A DNA stretch of 64,000 nt from Aquella oligotrophica (GCF_002892535.1 NZ_CP024847.1:2480001-2544000), one strand, 5' to 3'. Positions 18,540-29,783 are shown, numbered from the stretch's first letter. The notes: generated by a model from the sequence alone, not told the origin. Translations and numbers: made by a program.

Positions 18540-18977
18540 ATGCAAGCAGTTAGTGTTTATTTGACTTTCAAAGGTAATGCGGAAGAAGCATTTAATTTTT
18601 ATCAACAGGCTTTGGGTGGTAATTTAGAAACACATCGCTTCAAGGATATGCCAGAAGGAGAGAAATTACCAGAACCTGACCAGAATAAAGTAATGCATAC
18701 ATCATTAACTTTGCCTAATGGTCAGACAATAATGGCGTCTGATACGATAGATTCTATACCTGAATGTAGAAGCCAAGAACTTGTAGCAGGGAATAATTTT
18801 ACTATCAGCATTACTCCCGACAACGAAGCTGAGGCAGATAAGCTTTTTGCAGCTTTGGCTGTTGGAGGGACTATAAGCATGCCATTACAAAAAACTTTCT
18901 GGAATGCTTACTTTGGCATGTTAACCGATAAATTTGGCATTCAGTGGATGGTAAATTACGATTACCCACAAAATTAA
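18540..18977 (+). CDS. PhnB/YjdN-like VOC protein
   Basis: 145 residues of the PhnB branch of the glyoxalase superfamily: MQAVSVYLTFKGNAEEAF, then FYQQALGG, HTSLTLPNGQTIMASD, a NNFTISI strand and the closing FWNAYFGMLTDKFGIQWMVN. Members bind no or unusual metals and mostly lack known function despite the name of the family. A GGAG site precedes the ATG. It is a single gene after the palindromic element. Confidence 0.85.
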   Translation: MQAVSVYLTFKGNAEEAFNFYQQALGGNLETHRFKDMPEGEKLPEPDQNKVMHTSLTLPNGQTIMASDTIDSIPECRSQELVAGNNFTISITPDNEAEADKLFAALAVGGTISMPLQKTFWNAYFGMLTDKFGIQWMVNYDYPQN

Positions 18978-19083
18978 TCGCAACACAAGCCAGTAATTCA
19001 ATAATTGTGCAGCGCTACTACACAATTAGATAAAATCCGATATAATAATCGTTTAGTCTATAACTATTCTTGACTAAAAAAAT

Positions 19084-19117
19084 AAAACCGCATTAGTTTC
19101 TTCCTCAATGCGGTTTT
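19084..19117. terminator. Bidirectional terminator
   Basis: An 11-bp perfect stem (AAAACCGCATT at 19084-19094 with its complement at 19107-19117), 12-base loop, A-run on one side and T-run on the other. It separates the PhnB-like gene from the convergent antiporter gene. A smaller hairpin (AATTGTG/CACAATT) lies at 19003-19027. Confidence 0.85.
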
Positions 19118-19178
19118 CTATTTCCACCACCTGATTATATTTTTCCAATCTAAAAAGCAAGGATATGGCAAATCACTG

Positions 19179-20624
19179 TTAACTAAGACGTCCTGATTTT
19201 AAGGAAATTTTGATAAGAATTGGTGTAATGATAGTAATCAAAACAACAGCAAGTACAATTGCTGACATAATATCATTATTTATGATACCCAGCTGATGAC
19301 CTGTTACAGCAAAAATAAGACCAGCTTCTCCAATAGGTGTCATCCCAAGCCCAACTAATAATTTATTAAGCTTTTCCTTCTCACTATAGCCACTGATAAT
19401 TCGCCCGATCAGACTAATTATTAACAATGAAATAGCAAATAAAACTACCCTTGGCTTCGTAAGGTCAGAAAGCTTAAAAATCAAACCAATGTAAGTAAAG
19501 AATATTGGGACAAAGATATTAGACAAGGGTTTAATAAGTTCATCAAGTGATCTAGTTTCCTGTGCATGAACAGTTTTCAATATCTGGACCTTGGTATTTT
19601 CGTCACTGGTATGATTGGCAATCAACTTTAATTCACGCAAAAACTTTGCTTGTGAAAAATTTTTGAAATGCTCAGGATCAATAACCAGACCAGCAATAAA
19701 AGCACCAATAACCGGAGCAACGCCAAGAATACTAGCAAGCCAAGTATAAAGAGTACAGATAAAAAATAATAAGCCAATTTTCATACTAATACCGGCATGA
19801 ATCTTCACTGACAATTTTGTCAATAAAGGTGTCAACCGTGTACCTAAAGTTATCGAAAGGAGGAAAAACATTGTAATTTTTGCTGTAATAGTGATTAATG
19901 TTTCTATTTCAATATTACCTGCGATTAGTACACCAGAAACTATCGCAAAACATAAGATGCTTAGTACTTCATCAATCAATGAAGCAGTAAGTACCAACTT
20001 CACTTCCCGGCTGCCAAGAATCTTTAGATCCTTAAAAACTTTAGCAGAGATTCCCGTTGCTGTTGCAGCTGTTATAACACCTAATAAAATTCGACTATCG
20101 GTAGTCATATCCGGATAGAAAAAAGCACTAAGATAATACCCACCACTAAAAGTAAGAACCGTGCCAAATAAAGCAATCTTCATTCCAGAAACCAGTTTAT
20201 TGCTGATATCCTTTATTTGAGTCTCAAGACCGATTTCAAACATCAGAATCATTGCACCTATTTCAGACAGAAACTGGATAATTTCATTGTGATTCATGCC
20301 GATAAATGTGGTGATACCAAATAAATAAAGGTGTCCAAGAACTATCCCAGCAAGAATTTCCGAAGTAACTACTGGTAAACCAATTTTTTTGACAATTGAT
20401 AACCCTCGCGACATTAATATTGATAAAGCAAGCCACAGATAAATTGCGGGAGTAAAATCAACTGTCCCTGAAGTATTAGTATTAGCAGTTGAACTAGCAA
20501 AGCTTTTTAATGAAATGAAGAGAAATAGAGTAATCAGGCAGCCTCTTGTAACTATCTTTGTGTCTAATAGCAATCCAAGAGCGTACCATACAAATTGATT
20601 AACGTAGTTTTTGCTGAAGTTCAT
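19179..20624 (-). CDS. CPA2-type cation:proton antiporter
   Basis: 481 residues, about 12-13 membrane helices after an N-terminal extension of some 50 residues. The CPA2 signatures are present: [55 protein letters not shown] with the Asp-Glu of the ion site, and FIAGLVIDP. There is no C-terminal RCK domain, unlike KefB/KefC. It likely exchanges Na+ or K+ for H+ at the inner membrane. The start overlaps the end of mutS by 26 bases, suggesting coupled translation. Confidence 0.88.
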   Translation of the reverse strand: MNFSKNYVNQFVWYALGLLLDTKIVTRGCLITLFLFISLKSFASSTANTNTSGTVDFTPAIYLWLALSILMSRGLSIVKKIGLPVVTSEILAGIVLGHLYLFGITTFIGMNHNEIIQFLSEIGAMILMFEIGLETQIKDISNKLVSGMKIALFGTVLTFSGGYYLSAFFYPDMTTDSRILLGVITAATATGISAKVFKDLKILGSREVKLVLTASLIDEVLSILCFAIVSGVLIAGNIEIETLITITAKITMFFLLSITLGTRLTPLLTKLSVKIHAGISMKIGLLFFICTLYTWLASILGVAPVIGAFIAGLVIDPEHFKNFSQAKFLRELKLIANHTSDENTKVQILKTVHAQETRSLDELIKPLSNIFVPIFFTYIGLIFKLSDLTKPRVVLFAISLLIISLIGRIISGYSEKEKLNKLLVGLGMTPIGEAGLIFAVTGHQLGIINNDIMSAIVLAVVLITIITPILIKISLKSGRLS

Positions 20625-23172
20625 AAAGAAGATCCAGTGCTTGTTTTGCGGTTAAATCATTCGGATCAACTTGCCTAAGCTTACTTAGCACAGCTTCTTC
20701 ATTTGGGCTAAGTGAACTAGGATATTCATCTGTAAGTGCTGCATCAATACTGAATAAGTCGAGTTTAGCTTGTTTTTCACTTCCATCTTCAAGATGTTGC
20801 AAATATTTTTTTGCCGTAGCTAAAACTGGCTTTGGCACGCCAGCAAGTGAAGCAACCTGTATTCCATAACTTTTGGCAGCAGGCCCTGATTCAACATGAT
20901 GCATAAATACAATCTGATCTTTATGTTCGACTGCGCTTAGATGAACATTAGCGACTTTAGCATAGTGATTGGCAAGATCGGTTAATTCAAAATAATGAGT
21001 TGCAAAAAGACTATAAGCAGCACATTTTTCGATTAGATAGCGCGCAATTGCATAAGCAAGTGCTAAGCCATCAAAAGTGGAAGTACCACGCCCAACTTCA
21101 TCCATAATTACGAGTGATTGACTAGTAGCATTATTCAGAATATTTGCCGTTTCAGACATTTCAACCATAAAGGTTGATTTGCCACCTGATAAATCATCTG
21201 ATGCACCAATTCGGGTAAATATACGATCAATTACCCCAATTACAGCTTTAGTTGCCGGAACATAACAACCACAATGCGCAAGAAGGCAAATAATTGCTAC
21301 CTGCCGCATATAAGTTGATTTACCTCCCATATTGGGACCAGTAATCATTAGAAATTTACTAGTATCATCTACATTAATGCTATTGGCAATAAACTGATCA
21401 ATCTGTTTTTCGACAACCGGATGTCGCCCATCATCAATACGAATCTGGTGATGATTAATGAGTTCTGGGCAACAATAATTACCCAGAAGACTTACCTTGG
21501 CAAACGAAGCTAAAACATCGAGTGTTGCTATTGCATCGGCTAATTGCTGCAACTGACTAAGATGTTGATTTAGAAAATCAAGAATTTCTTCATAAATTTT
21601 TTTCTCAAGTGCCAACGCCTTGTCATTTGCGGCTAAAACTTCATTTTCAAAAGATTTTAATTCTGGAGTCGTAAATCGCTCAGCATTTTTGAGAGTTTGG
21701 GTACGCCGATATTCAACCGGGGCTTTATCTAGGTTGGAACGCGAAATTTCAATAAAATATCCATGCACACGGTTATATTCGACTTTTAAATTGGCAATCC
21801 CAGTACGTTCACGCTCTTTGGCTTCCAATTCAAGAATAAACTGGCTACCATCAGTATTGATACTTCGTAAGCGATCTAATTCAGGGTTGTAACCCTCATT
21901 AATCACATCACCTTCGCGAATCAATAATTTTGGTTCTGGCTTTATTGCGGCAAGGAGGTAAGAATAAATCTCTTGACTTACCTCGCTAAATTTAGCATAA
22001 ATTTCAGCTATCAGACTAATCGAGCAATATTCACGAATAAACCCAAGCTGTGGAATCAGCTGTAAAGAGTCACGTAACCCGGATAAATCACGCGGGCGAG
22101 CAGTTCTTAGACCGATACGCGAACTGATACGTTCAATATCACTTACCTGTTTTAATACACCATGTATCTGGTTATAATTTTCCTGAAGTACTTTGACAGC
22201 TTCCTGCCGCGCACGAATCTCTTTATGATCACGCAATGGATTATTTAACCATTTATCAAGTAAGCGGCTACCCATTGTTGAAGCACATTGATCCATTACA
22301 GAAAATAATGTCGGAGCTTTTTCACCACGAATAGTTTCACTAATCTCAAGATTTTTTCGTGAGATTGCATCAAGAATCAGATAATCATTTTGATTATCAT
22401 AAATAACACTATTAATATGTGGTAGCTGATTATTTTGTGTTTGTTTGGCATAATCAAGGATAATACCCGCACTTATGATAGCTTGATGATAATGACTAAT
22501 CCCAAAACCATCGAGATCATTTACTAAAAAATGCTCACACAAACGGCGTAAATTCAGATCATATTCAAAATGCCATTCGGGAATAATTTTATAGGCAAGA
22601 TTTGGACGGATAATTTTTAGCTGCTTAATCAAATTTTCACTGGCAATTATTTCCGCAGGACGAATCCGCTCGATTTGATTCTGGAGATCACTAGCAACAC
22701 ATTCACTAATCAGAAAACTACCACCACTAAGTGATATCCAAGCAAGACCACATTGATTATTTTTCTGATAGATCGCCAAAATCTGGTTATCTTCTTTATC
22801 ATTTAGAAGGGTTTCGTCAGTGAGTGTTCCTGGCGTGATGATACGAGTAACTTTACGCTCAACCGGTCCTTTCCCAGTAACTTCACCTACCTGATCAACA
22901 ATAACTACCGATTGCCCAAGCTTGACCATTTTAGTCAGATACTGATCAGCAGAATGGAATGGGACTCCCGCCATTTTTATCGGCGTACCAGCAGATGAAC
23001 CACGCTGAGTTAGCGTAATTCCTAACAATCTGGAACCAAGCTCCGCATCTTCAAAAAATAGCTCGTAAAAATCACCCATCCGGTAGAATAACAGCATATC
23101 CGGATAATCTGCCTTGATGCGCAAATACTGCTGCATCATTGGCGTATGATTACTTATATCGGTAGCACTCAT
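20599..23172 (-). CDS. mutS: DNA mismatch repair protein MutS
   Basis: 857 residues, typical length. The mismatch-reading motif GDFYELF (Phe-x-Glu) is at about residues 33-39. The ATPase has Walker [14 protein letters not shown], a [14 protein letters not shown] segment, Walker [16 protein letters not shown] and the FATHYFELT motif. It recognises mismatches and recruits MutL. It lies 9 bases after suhB in the same direction. Intact. Confidence 0.98.
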   Translation of the reverse strand: MSATDISNHTPMMQQYLRIKADYPDMLLFYRMGDFYELFFEDAELGSRLLGITLTQRGSSAGTPIKMAGVPFHSADQYLTKMVKLGQSVVIVDQVGEVTGKGPVERKVTRIITPGTLTDETLLNDKEDNQILAIYQKNNQCGLAWISLSGGSFLISECVASDLQNQIERIRPAEIIASENLIKQLKIIRPNLAYKIIPEWHFEYDLNLRRLCEHFLVNDLDGFGISHYHQAIISAGIILDYAKQTQNNQLPHINSVIYDNQNDYLILDAISRKNLEISETIRGEKAPTLFSVMDQCASTMGSRLLDKWLNNPLRDHKEIRARQEAVKVLQENYNQIHGVLKQVSDIERISSRIGLRTARPRDLSGLRDSLQLIPQLGFIREYCSISLIAEIYAKFSEVSQEIYSYLLAAIKPEPKLLIREGDVINEGYNPELDRLRSINTDGSQFILELEAKERERTGIANLKVEYNRVHGYFIEISRSNLDKAPVEYRRTQTLKNAERFTTPELKSFENEVLAANDKALALEKKIYEEILDFLNQHLSQLQQLADAIATLDVLASFAKVSLLGNYCCPELINHHQIRIDDGRHPVVEKQIDQFIANSINVDDTSKFLMITGPNMGGKSTYMRQVAIICLLAHCGCYVPATKAVIGVIDRIFTRIGASDDLSGGKSTFMVEMSETANILNNATSQSLVIMDEVGRGTSTFDGLALAYAIARYLIEKCAAYSLFATHYFELTDLANHYAKVANVHLSAVEHKDQIVFMHHVESGPAAKSYGIQVASLAGVPKPVLATAKKYLQHLEDGSEKQAKLDLFSIDAALTDEYPSSLSPNEEAVLSKLRQVDPNDLTAKQALDLLYELQQKLR

Positions 23173-23181
23173 TGATTGGAT

Positions 23182-23961
23182 TTAGTATTTCTGGATAATT
23201 TTAAGAATTGGGCTAACTAATTTAGGATTAGCCGCAATAATATTACCGCTATCAAGCATCTCTTGACCACCATTAAAGTCGCAAACCAATCCACCAGCTT
23301 CTTTAACTAATAAATATCCAGCTGCTATATCCCATGGCTTTAGGTTAAATTCCCAGAAGCCATCAACCATACCAGCTGCAACGTAAGCTAAATCAAGCGC
23401 AGCTGAACCAGCACGTCGTTGACCTGAGGTAGATAAAAGCATTTCCTTAAAAATTGGCATGTATTTATCAAGTAAACTCATATCGTAAGTTGGAAATCCA
23501 GTTGCCAATAAACTATCCGCTAAGTTTGCTGTCGTAGATACTCGAATCCGCCCATTATTTAGGCGAGCACCTTTACCTAGTTCAGCAGTATAAATATCAT
23601 TACGATTTGGATCAAAGATTGCCGCATGAGTAATTTTATCTTGATGCTTTACAGCAATTGAAATTGAATATTGTGGATGCCCATGTAAATAATTAGTAGT
23701 CCCATCCAAAGGATCGATAATCCAAGTAAAGTCTGAACCATTATCAATATTCCCCTCTTCTTCACCAAGAATATTATGATCTGGGAAAGCTTTTAGAATG
23801 GTATTGATAATAATTTGTTCAGCTTTTTTATCAACTTCGCTTACATAATCATTGTGTCCCTTACGATCCACTTTGAGTCTACCAATATTTTTACTTTCTT
23901 GCTGAATGATATTACCTGCGTTATATGCAGCCTGTACCGCAATATTCAATATGCCTGACAT
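23182..23961 (-). CDS. suhB: Inositol-1-monophosphatase family protein
   Basis: 259 residues. Mg-dependent phosphatase fold: LGEEEG (metal Glu), WIIDPLDGTTNY with the double Asp near residue 85, and the late WDIAAG motif. In E. coli SuhB also acts with NusA/NusB in rRNA antitermination. Here it is followed at 9 bases by mutS. No missing residues. Confidence 0.95.
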   Translation of the reverse strand: MSGILNIAVQAAYNAGNIIQQESKNIGRLKVDRKGHNDYVSEVDKKAEQIIINTILKAFPDHNILGEEEGNIDNGSDFTWIIDPLDGTTNYLHGHPQYSISIAVKHQDKITHAAIFDPNRNDIYTAELGKGARLNNGRIRVSTTANLADSLLATGFPTYDMSLLDKYMPIFKEMLLSTSGQRRAGSAALDLAYVAAGMVDGFWEFNLKPWDIAAGYLLVKEAGGLVCDFNGGQEMLDSGNIIAANPKLVSPILKIIQKY

Positions 23962-24032
23962 GCTAATCCTTTGTATTCTAAAATCAGTTTTTAACCCAGT
24001 ATTATACCGCAGATGATGCCATGGCTTTTACT

Positions 24033-24683
24033 TCAAATAAATAAATCAGCCAAAAGGTAGCGATGATTTTTCAACCATTTCTCAGCCATTTTATACTCTG
24101 GATAAATGTTAGCAACCAGTGTCCAGAAATGCAGAGAATGATTTAACTCTCTCAGATGTGCAAGCTCGTGTGCTACAATATATTCAATCACAAATAGTGG
24201 AAGCATTATAAGTCGATAACTAAACGAAATTGTCCCCTTACTACTACAACTTCCCCAACGCCCCTTAGCTTTAGTTACTTTCACCTTTTCGGGTTTAAGA
24301 GCGTACAAATTCTGGTATTTTACCATTAATGGTTGTACGATATTTTTTACCTGCTCTTTATACCAGTTAATTAATCTTAACTGATGCTCCTCTTTAGAAT
24401 AGCCATAAACTCTGATTGTATCTGCTACAATTTGAACCGCTGGAGAATCACCTTCCAATAACACCAAGGAATAAGTCTCACCTAGAAAATAAATCACCCC
24501 AGTATCTTTTTTTCTACTCCTAACTTCAGCAAGTTTTTTGTCAATCCAATGCTGATATTTTTGAATAAGGTCGTTTATGTTATTAGTAGTTGCCTGAAAC
24601 GGAACTCTTATGACCACCATACCATCATGATTAATACTAATAGCCATAGTCTTACGTTTTGATTTGATAATTTCATATTCCAT
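24033..24683 (-). CDS. YgjP-like metal-dependent hydrolase (M48/DUF45)
   Basis: 216 residues. The zinc-binding motif HELAHLRELNHSLHFW near residue 172 and the preceding RWGSCSSKGTISFSYRL stretch are the hallmarks of the YgjP/WLM metallopeptidase-like family; function in the cell is poorly known. It lies 71 bases upstream of suhB on the same strand and may be co-transcribed. Confidence 0.9.
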   Translation of the reverse strand: MEYEIIKSKRKTMAISINHDGMVVIRVPFQATTNNINDLIQKYQHWIDKKLAEVRSRKKDTGVIYFLGETYSLVLLEGDSPAVQIVADTIRVYGYSKEEHQLRLINWYKEQVKNIVQPLMVKYQNLYALKPEKVKVTKAKGRWGSCSSKGTISFSYRLIMLPLFVIEYIVAHELAHLRELNHSLHFWTLVANIYPEYKMAEKWLKNHRYLLADLFI

Positions 24684-24802
24684 TTCGCAATTATAACTGA
24701 TGTAGCTTGTCTATGGCCATAACTATCTGACACCCGTAATTCCCGTTATATTGCATTGCAAAATAATTTAACCATTAGCCCTCATAAGCAACTGATAAAT
24801 GA

Positions 24803-24808
24803 TATAAT
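24803..24808 (+). promoter_or_regulatory. Extended -10 promoter of the thr operon
   Basis: A perfect TATAAT preceded by TG one base upstream, 48 bases before the thrA GTG start. No good -35 hexamer is seen at 16-18 bases. I found no threonine/isoleucine-rich leader peptide or attenuator. Confidence 0.5.
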
Positions 24809-24856
24809 TACGCGTTTAAAATAACTCCATTTAGCAAAAATAGATAGGACACTACC

Positions 24857-27313
24857 GTGGAACTGATCAAACGTTATTACACTGTACATAAATTTGGTGG
24901 CTCAAGCGTAGCCAATGCTGAACGCTTCGTTGAAGTCAAAAAAATCTTAACCGGCACAAAAGAAGTTATTGTGGTCTCAGCTACAAAAGGCACCACCTCA
25001 AAACTACAACTATTAATGGATAATGCCCGCGATGGGTTAGCTTGGCAAGAAGAGCTAGCGGCACTTGAGAAATCACATCAGATCATAATAGAAAGTCTAT
25101 TGCCAGACAATAAACGTGGGGATTTATTACAGGTAATTGGGCATGATTTCGCAACTATTGCCAATGTATTTAATACCGTTAGCCAGATTGGTAATTATTC
25201 TACAGACATTCAAGATTTTATTCTTGGCTATGGAGAACAATGGTCTGCACAAATTTTGACAGCCTACTTAGCATTAAGTACAAACACTTTATATCTTGAT
25301 GCAACTAAAGTATTATACTCATACAAAAAAGACGGTGTAGTTTGCATCGACTGGGAACGTAGTGAAGCAGCACTGATTAATTACTTTCAAGATAAAAAAT
25401 TTGATCAGCTAGTTGTAACTGGGTTTATTGCTTCAACACCTGAAGGTAAACGCACTACTCTTGGACGCAATGGTAGTGATTTCTCTGGCGCGATTTTTGC
25501 TAAATTATTCCATGCAATCGAATTAATTATCTGGACTGATGTTGACGGAATTTATACTGCGCATCCAGCTAAAGTAAAAAATGCTTTCTGTATTGATACT
25601 CTTTCATACAAAGAAGCTCTTGAATTAGCATATTTTGGGGCGAGCGTACTTCATCCAATGACTATTGCTCCGGCTCAAGATGACAATATTCCTATTTATA
25701 TTAAAGACAGCTATAATCCAGCTGCGCCTGGAACGTATATTTCACACACTTCAACCAAATCTGAACACGGAATCAAGGGTCTTACATATGTAGATGATAT
25801 TGCGCTGATAAATATTGAAGGTGCAGGTATGGCTGGAGTTTCTGGCAGTGCCGCACGAATCTTCCAGATTATGCAACAATGTAATATCTCGGTAATTCTG
25901 ATCTCTCAAGCGAGTTCTGAACATTCACTATGTATCGCAATTGCGAATAAATTTGCAGCCAAAGCAATTGAAGCATTAAATACTAACTTGCAATTTGAAA
26001 TTGAAACCGGACAGATTAATAAAGTAACCGCTGATACAACCTGTGCAATTCTTGCTGCTGTTGGTGATGGTATGATTGGTAGTCCAGGAGTTGCTGGTAA
26101 ATTCTTTGATACTTTGGCAAAAGCTAATATCAATATCCGGGCAATTGCGCAAGGATCTTCAGAACGCAACATTTCAGCCGTTATTGATAGTAAAGATATT
26201 AATAAAGCCTTGCAAGCTGCGCACGCTAGTTTTTATCTAGCGGATCAGCCAATTGCGATTGGCTTGATTGGACCGGGCGGAATTGGTGCTGCATTACTAA
26301 ATCAGATTGCTGCGGCACGAGATTCAGTAAAAGCTAAAAACAAGGTTGACTTATGCTTACGTGGAATCATGAGTAGTAAAAAAATGATTCTTGCTGAGAA
26401 TGCACTTGATGGCGACTGGAAAACAAATTTTGAAGAAAATGCAACGGAAGCTGATCTAGATAAATTCATTGAACATTTACTAAGCGATGACATTCCGCAT
26501 GCAGTAATTATTGACTGTACCGCAAGCAATGAACTATCCAAACAATATCTATCATTCTTCAATAAAGGCATTAATATCATTACACCAAATAAACATGCTA
26601 ATGCAGGTGATCTTGATTATTATCGCCAGATTATGGCAGCATCACATAAAAAAGGCTGTCATTATCTATATGAAGCAACGGTTTGTGCTGGATTACCAGT
26701 AATCAGCACCCTTCAAGATTTAGTTAAAACTGGTGATGAAGTAGTTACGATTGAAGGTGTAGTATCCGGAACTTTAAGCTTTATTTTCAATGAACTTGGT
26801 AAAGGTCGCATATTCTCAGATGTAGTTAGAGAAGCCAGAGAATTAGGCTATACCGAACCAGATCCACGTGAAGATTTATCTGGTCAGGATGTTGCCCGTA
26901 AATTAGTTTGTCTTGCCCGTGAAAGTGGCTATAGTGTTTCACTATCTGATATTCAGGTTACTAATCTGGTACCAGAAGCCCTACGTAGTTGTTCTATAGA
27001 TGAGTTTCTAACTCGTTTACCAGAATTTGATGGAACTATCATGGAAATGGCAGCCAAAGCTAAAGCTAATAATGAAAAAGTTTGCTATGCTGGTAAAATC
27101 CATGAAGATGGCAAAATTACTGTTGCAATTCAGTCGGTAGCTGAATCACACCCACTAGCGCGCTTAAATGGCACTGATAATATCCTAATATTCCAGACTT
27201 CACGTTACAATAGTAGTCGTCCAATGGTAATTCAAGGCCCGGGTGCTGGAGCAGAAGTAACTGCCGCTGGTGTATTTGCTGATTTACTACGCTTAACTTC
27301 ATATCTGTATTAA
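24857..27313 (+). CDS. thrA: Bifunctional aspartokinase / homoserine dehydrogenase
   Basis: 818 residues, close to E. coli ThrA. Residues 1 to about 300 are the aspartokinase (KFGGSSVANAERF, TTLGRNGSDFSGA), about 315-460 two ACT domains (GVSGSAARIF, GVAGKFFDTL), and about 470-818 homoserine dehydrogenase (GLIGPGGIGAALL Rossmann motif, TPNKHANAG, GVVSGTLSFIFN, YTEPDPREDLSGQDVARKL). It starts with GTG, preceded by TAGGA. It catalyses steps one and three of threonine synthesis and is probably feedback-controlled through the ACT domains. thrB follows after four bases. Confidence 0.97.
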   Translation: MELIKRYYTVHKFGGSSVANAERFVEVKKILTGTKEVIVVSATKGTTSKLQLLMDNARDGLAWQEELAALEKSHQIIIESLLPDNKRGDLLQVIGHDFATIANVFNTVSQIGNYSTDIQDFILGYGEQWSAQILTAYLALSTNTLYLDATKVLYSYKKDGVVCIDWERSEAALINYFQDKKFDQLVVTGFIASTPEGKRTTLGRNGSDFSGAIFAKLFHAIELIIWTDVDGIYTAHPAKVKNAFCIDTLSYKEALELAYFGASVLHPMTIAPAQDDNIPIYIKDSYNPAAPGTYISHTSTKSEHGIKGLTYVDDIALINIEGAGMAGVSGSAARIFQIMQQCNISVILISQASSEHSLCIAIANKFAAKAIEALNTNLQFEIETGQINKVTADTTCAILAAVGDGMIGSPGVAGKFFDTLAKANINIRAIAQGSSERNISAVIDSKDINKALQAAHASFYLADQPIAIGLIGPGGIGAALLNQIAAARDSVKAKNKVDLCLRGIMSSKKMILAENALDGDWKTNFEENATEADLDKFIEHLLSDDIPHAVIIDCTASNELSKQYLSFFNKGINIITPNKHANAGDLDYYRQIMAASHKKGCHYLYEATVCAGLPVISTLQDLVKTGDEVVTIEGVVSGTLSFIFNELGKGRIFSDVVREARELGYTEPDPREDLSGQDVARKLVCLARESGYSVSLSDIQVTNLVPEALRSCSIDEFLTRLPEFDGTIMEMAAKAKANNEKVCYAGKIHEDGKITVAIQSVAESHPLARLNGTDNILIFQTSRYNSSRPMVIQGPGAGAEVTAAGVFADLLRLTSYLY

Positions 27314-27317
27314 TATA

Positions 27318-28274
27318 ATGAGTAACGTTAAATTAAAAGAAGGGGTTAATAAGCTAACTGCATTTGCCCCAGCAACTAGTGCCAATCTTGGGGTTGGCTT
27401 TGACATCCTTGGCTTGGCTCTTGATGCGGTTGGTGATAAAGTTACACTTACTAAACGTGATGATGGACAGATTATTATTGAGAAGATTAATTCAGTTACT
27501 GGATTACCTCTTGAACCAAATAAAAATACTGCCTCATATGCCTTACAGAAAATGTGTGAAGAGCTGGATATTAGCTGTGGCTTTTCAATGCAGATTGATA
27601 AAGGCATTGCAATGGGTTCAGGAATGGGTGGCTCAGCAGCCTCTGCCGTTGCTGCAGTAGTTGCCCTAAATGGCTTTTTGAGTAATCCAGTTTCGCGAGA
27701 GAAATTGGTAGAATATGCTCTTTACGGTGAAGAAATCGCATCTGGCGGACGTCATGCTGATAATGTAGCCCCATGCGTTTTTGGTGGGATAACTCTAATT
27801 CGTAGCCTTGCGCCAATGGAGGTCATTAATCTGCCCTATCCAGAACTATATTGCGTAATAATTCATCCGCACCTTCAAGTAGAAACCAAAAGTGCCCGCG
27901 GTATTTTGAAACCTGAAATACCACTAAAAAAATACGTTGAGCAATCTGCTCAGCTTGGTGCTGCAATTTGTGCATTTTATCAAAAAGATATTGAATTATT
28001 ACGCCGTTCAATGCAGGATTTAATCATTGAGCCACAAAGAGCTAATCTGGTAACTGGCTATTATCAAGTAAAAGAAGCCGCCCTTAAAAGTGGCGCAATT
28101 ACGGCGACTTTTTCAGGGTCAGGTCCAAGTATGCTAGCGTTTTGCGATAGTAAAGCAAATGCTGAAAAAGTAACTCTAGCGATGTTAGCCATGTTTAATA
28201 AACATGGAATTGAAGCAGACCAATGGATTTCTCCAATAAATCCAGATGGTGCATATATAATCGAAGATAAATAG
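27318..28274 (+). CDS. thrB: Homoserine kinase, GHMP type
   Basis: 318 residues. N-terminal PATSANLGVGFDILGLALD and the ATP loop MGSGMGGSAASAVAA (residues 99-113) define the GHMP family; SGSGPSMLAF is the third motif. It phosphorylates homoserine. The gene starts four bases after thrA. A dispersed repeat begins directly at its stop codon and separates it from thrC. Confidence 0.97.
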   Translation: MSNVKLKEGVNKLTAFAPATSANLGVGFDILGLALDAVGDKVTLTKRDDGQIIIEKINSVTGLPLEPNKNTASYALQKMCEELDISCGFSMQIDKGIAMGSGMGGSAASAVAAVVALNGFLSNPVSREKLVEYALYGEEIASGGRHADNVAPCVFGGITLIRSLAPMEVINLPYPELYCVIIHPHLQVETKSARGILKPEIPLKKYVEQSAQLGAAICAFYQKDIELLRRSMQDLIIEPQRANLVTGYYQVKEAALKSGAITATFSGSGPSMLAFCDSKANAEKVTLAMLAMFNKHGIEADQWISPINPDGAYIIEDK

Positions 28275-28382
28275 TAGCTGCTCTGACTATCTCGCAATAG
28301 CTGCGTTGCAAGGCTCCTTATTTACTTCTCATGTAAACCGCGTCGCCTTGCTCCTTGCTTTTGCTAAATATTCCGGCAGCTA
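28275..28382 (-). repeat. Dispersed repeat family, copy 1 (between thrB and thrC)
   Basis: About 108 bp bounded by the inverted repeat TAGCTGC (28275-28281) / GCAGCTA (28376-28382). On the minus strand it matches the copy at 40031-40152 over nearly its whole length, with the shared stretch TACATGAGAAGTAAAT and the flanking GCAACGCAGC and TTGCGAGATAGT blocks. It begins immediately after the thrB stop and fills most of the thrB-thrC gap. Confidence 0.85.
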
Positions 28383-28451
28383 TAAGGGATTATATAGTAT
28401 AAATAATTATTTTAGCCAAAAATCCCGGCTTAATTAACACAGGAATAAATC

Positions 28452-29726
28452 ATGTTTTTTTATAGTACTCGTGATAAAAATAACCATAAAAGTGTAAGCG
28501 CAGCAATCTTACAAGGCTTAGCAGAAGATGGCGGCTTATTTGTCCCAGAATATTTCCCGCAGATAAATATTGCCGATCTGGATAGTAAATTAAGCTATCC
28601 AGAATTTGCAGCAAAAATTCTTGCGGATTATTTTAAAGGCGATCAGCTTGAATCACAGTTACCTGACATCTGTCGGAATGCATTTAATTTTCCGTTACCT
28701 GTACGTGAATTAAACGCGAATACCTATATAATGGAATTATTTCAAGGGCCAACTCTGTCATTCAAAGATTTTGGCGCTAGATTTCTTGCTGAATGTATGA
28801 CTCGTTTATCTAAAGAACGAAAAACTACAATTATCGTTGCAACTTCCGGGGATACAGGTTCTGCGGTTGCTGGTGCTTTTTATCAAAAGCCAAATATTGA
28901 AGTTGTGGTGATGTTCCCGAAAGGACAAATTTCCAAACGTCAGGAACAACAAATTACTTGTTGGGGCGAAAACATTCTCTCAGTTGCAGTTAACGGGACT
29001 TTTGATGATTGCCAGAAAATTGTTAAACAAGCGTTTAGCGATGAATGGTTTACTAGTCGTGCACATTTGAGTAGCGCGAATAGTATTAATATTGCTCGAT
29101 TACTGCCACAACTTACTTATTATGCTTATACTAGCTGGCAATTTTTCCTAAAACATGGTGAGAAAGCTGGGTATATTATCCCAACTGGTAATGTCGGTAA
29201 TTCTACAGCAGCTTTCTGGGCAAAAGCAATGGGCTTCCCAATTCGCGAAATTAGTCTTGCGACCAATGCCAACCGGGTAATCTCAGACTATCTAGATAAT
29301 GGTAAATTTGAGCCGCGTAAGAGTATTGCAACAATTGCGAATGCAATGGATGTTGGAAATCCAAGTAATTTTGAGCGTCTGAGCTATTTATATAATACTC
29401 CTGAAACATTCCGCGCAAATGTTAAAGCCTTTAGCGTTAGCGACGAAGAAATCAGGGAAATTATTACTGAAGTTAATCAGAAATTTAATTATGTGGTATG
29501 TCCGCATACGGCAACCGGATATTTTGCCCGCAAAAAGCTTGATGATAAACCGTGGATAATTGCAGCAACAGCAGATCCATGCAAATTTGAAACTATTATT
29601 GAGCCAATTATTGGTAATATCTTACCAGTTGCGCCACAATTACAAACGTTACTGGATAAACCAGTCAAATTGGTTGAAACTGATGCTGATATCCGTCAGG
29701 TTGCAGCAGCCCTAGCAAATAAGTAG
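28452..29726 (+). CDS. thrC: Threonine synthase
   Basis: 424 residues, the shorter bacterial PLP enzyme. The PLP lysine lies in GPTLSFKDFGARF near residue 105, the phosphate cradle in TSGDTGSAVAGAF, and PTGNVGNSTAAF is typical. It converts phosphohomoserine to threonine. The gap of 177 bases after thrB, occupied by a dispersed repeat, is longer than usual for thrBC and may lower coupling. Confidence 0.97.
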   Translation: MFFYSTRDKNNHKSVSAAILQGLAEDGGLFVPEYFPQINIADLDSKLSYPEFAAKILADYFKGDQLESQLPDICRNAFNFPLPVRELNANTYIMELFQGPTLSFKDFGARFLAECMTRLSKERKTTIIVATSGDTGSAVAGAFYQKPNIEVVVMFPKGQISKRQEQQITCWGENILSVAVNGTFDDCQKIVKQAFSDEWFTSRAHLSSANSINIARLLPQLTYYAYTSWQFFLKHGEKAGYIIPTGNVGNSTAAFWAKAMGFPIREISLATNANRVISDYLDNGKFEPRKSIATIANAMDVGNPSNFERLSYLYNTPETFRANVKAFSVSDEEIREIITEVNQKFNYVVCPHTATGYFARKKLDDKPWIIAATADPCKFETIIEPIIGNILPVAPQLQTLLDKPVKLVETDADIRQVAAALANK

Positions 29727-29748
29727 ACAAAATAGACTATTTTATAAT

Positions 29749-29783
29749 GACTTACCCCCATTACTAAATAATGGGGGTAAGTC
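29749..29783. terminator. Bidirectional terminator after thrC
   Basis: A perfect 15-bp stem (29749-29763 with 29769-29783) with loop CTAAA and a five-base G-C core, lying between thrC and the convergent LPMO gene. Confidence 0.88.

Noticed and set aside
24684-24856. Threonine attenuator before thrA
   Set aside because: No leader peptide rich in Thr or Ile codons and no terminator hairpin is seen in the 173-base gap.
25906-26580. Minus-strand frames inside thrA
   Set aside because: Antisense shadows of the well-conserved thrA codons with no ribosome sites or family features.
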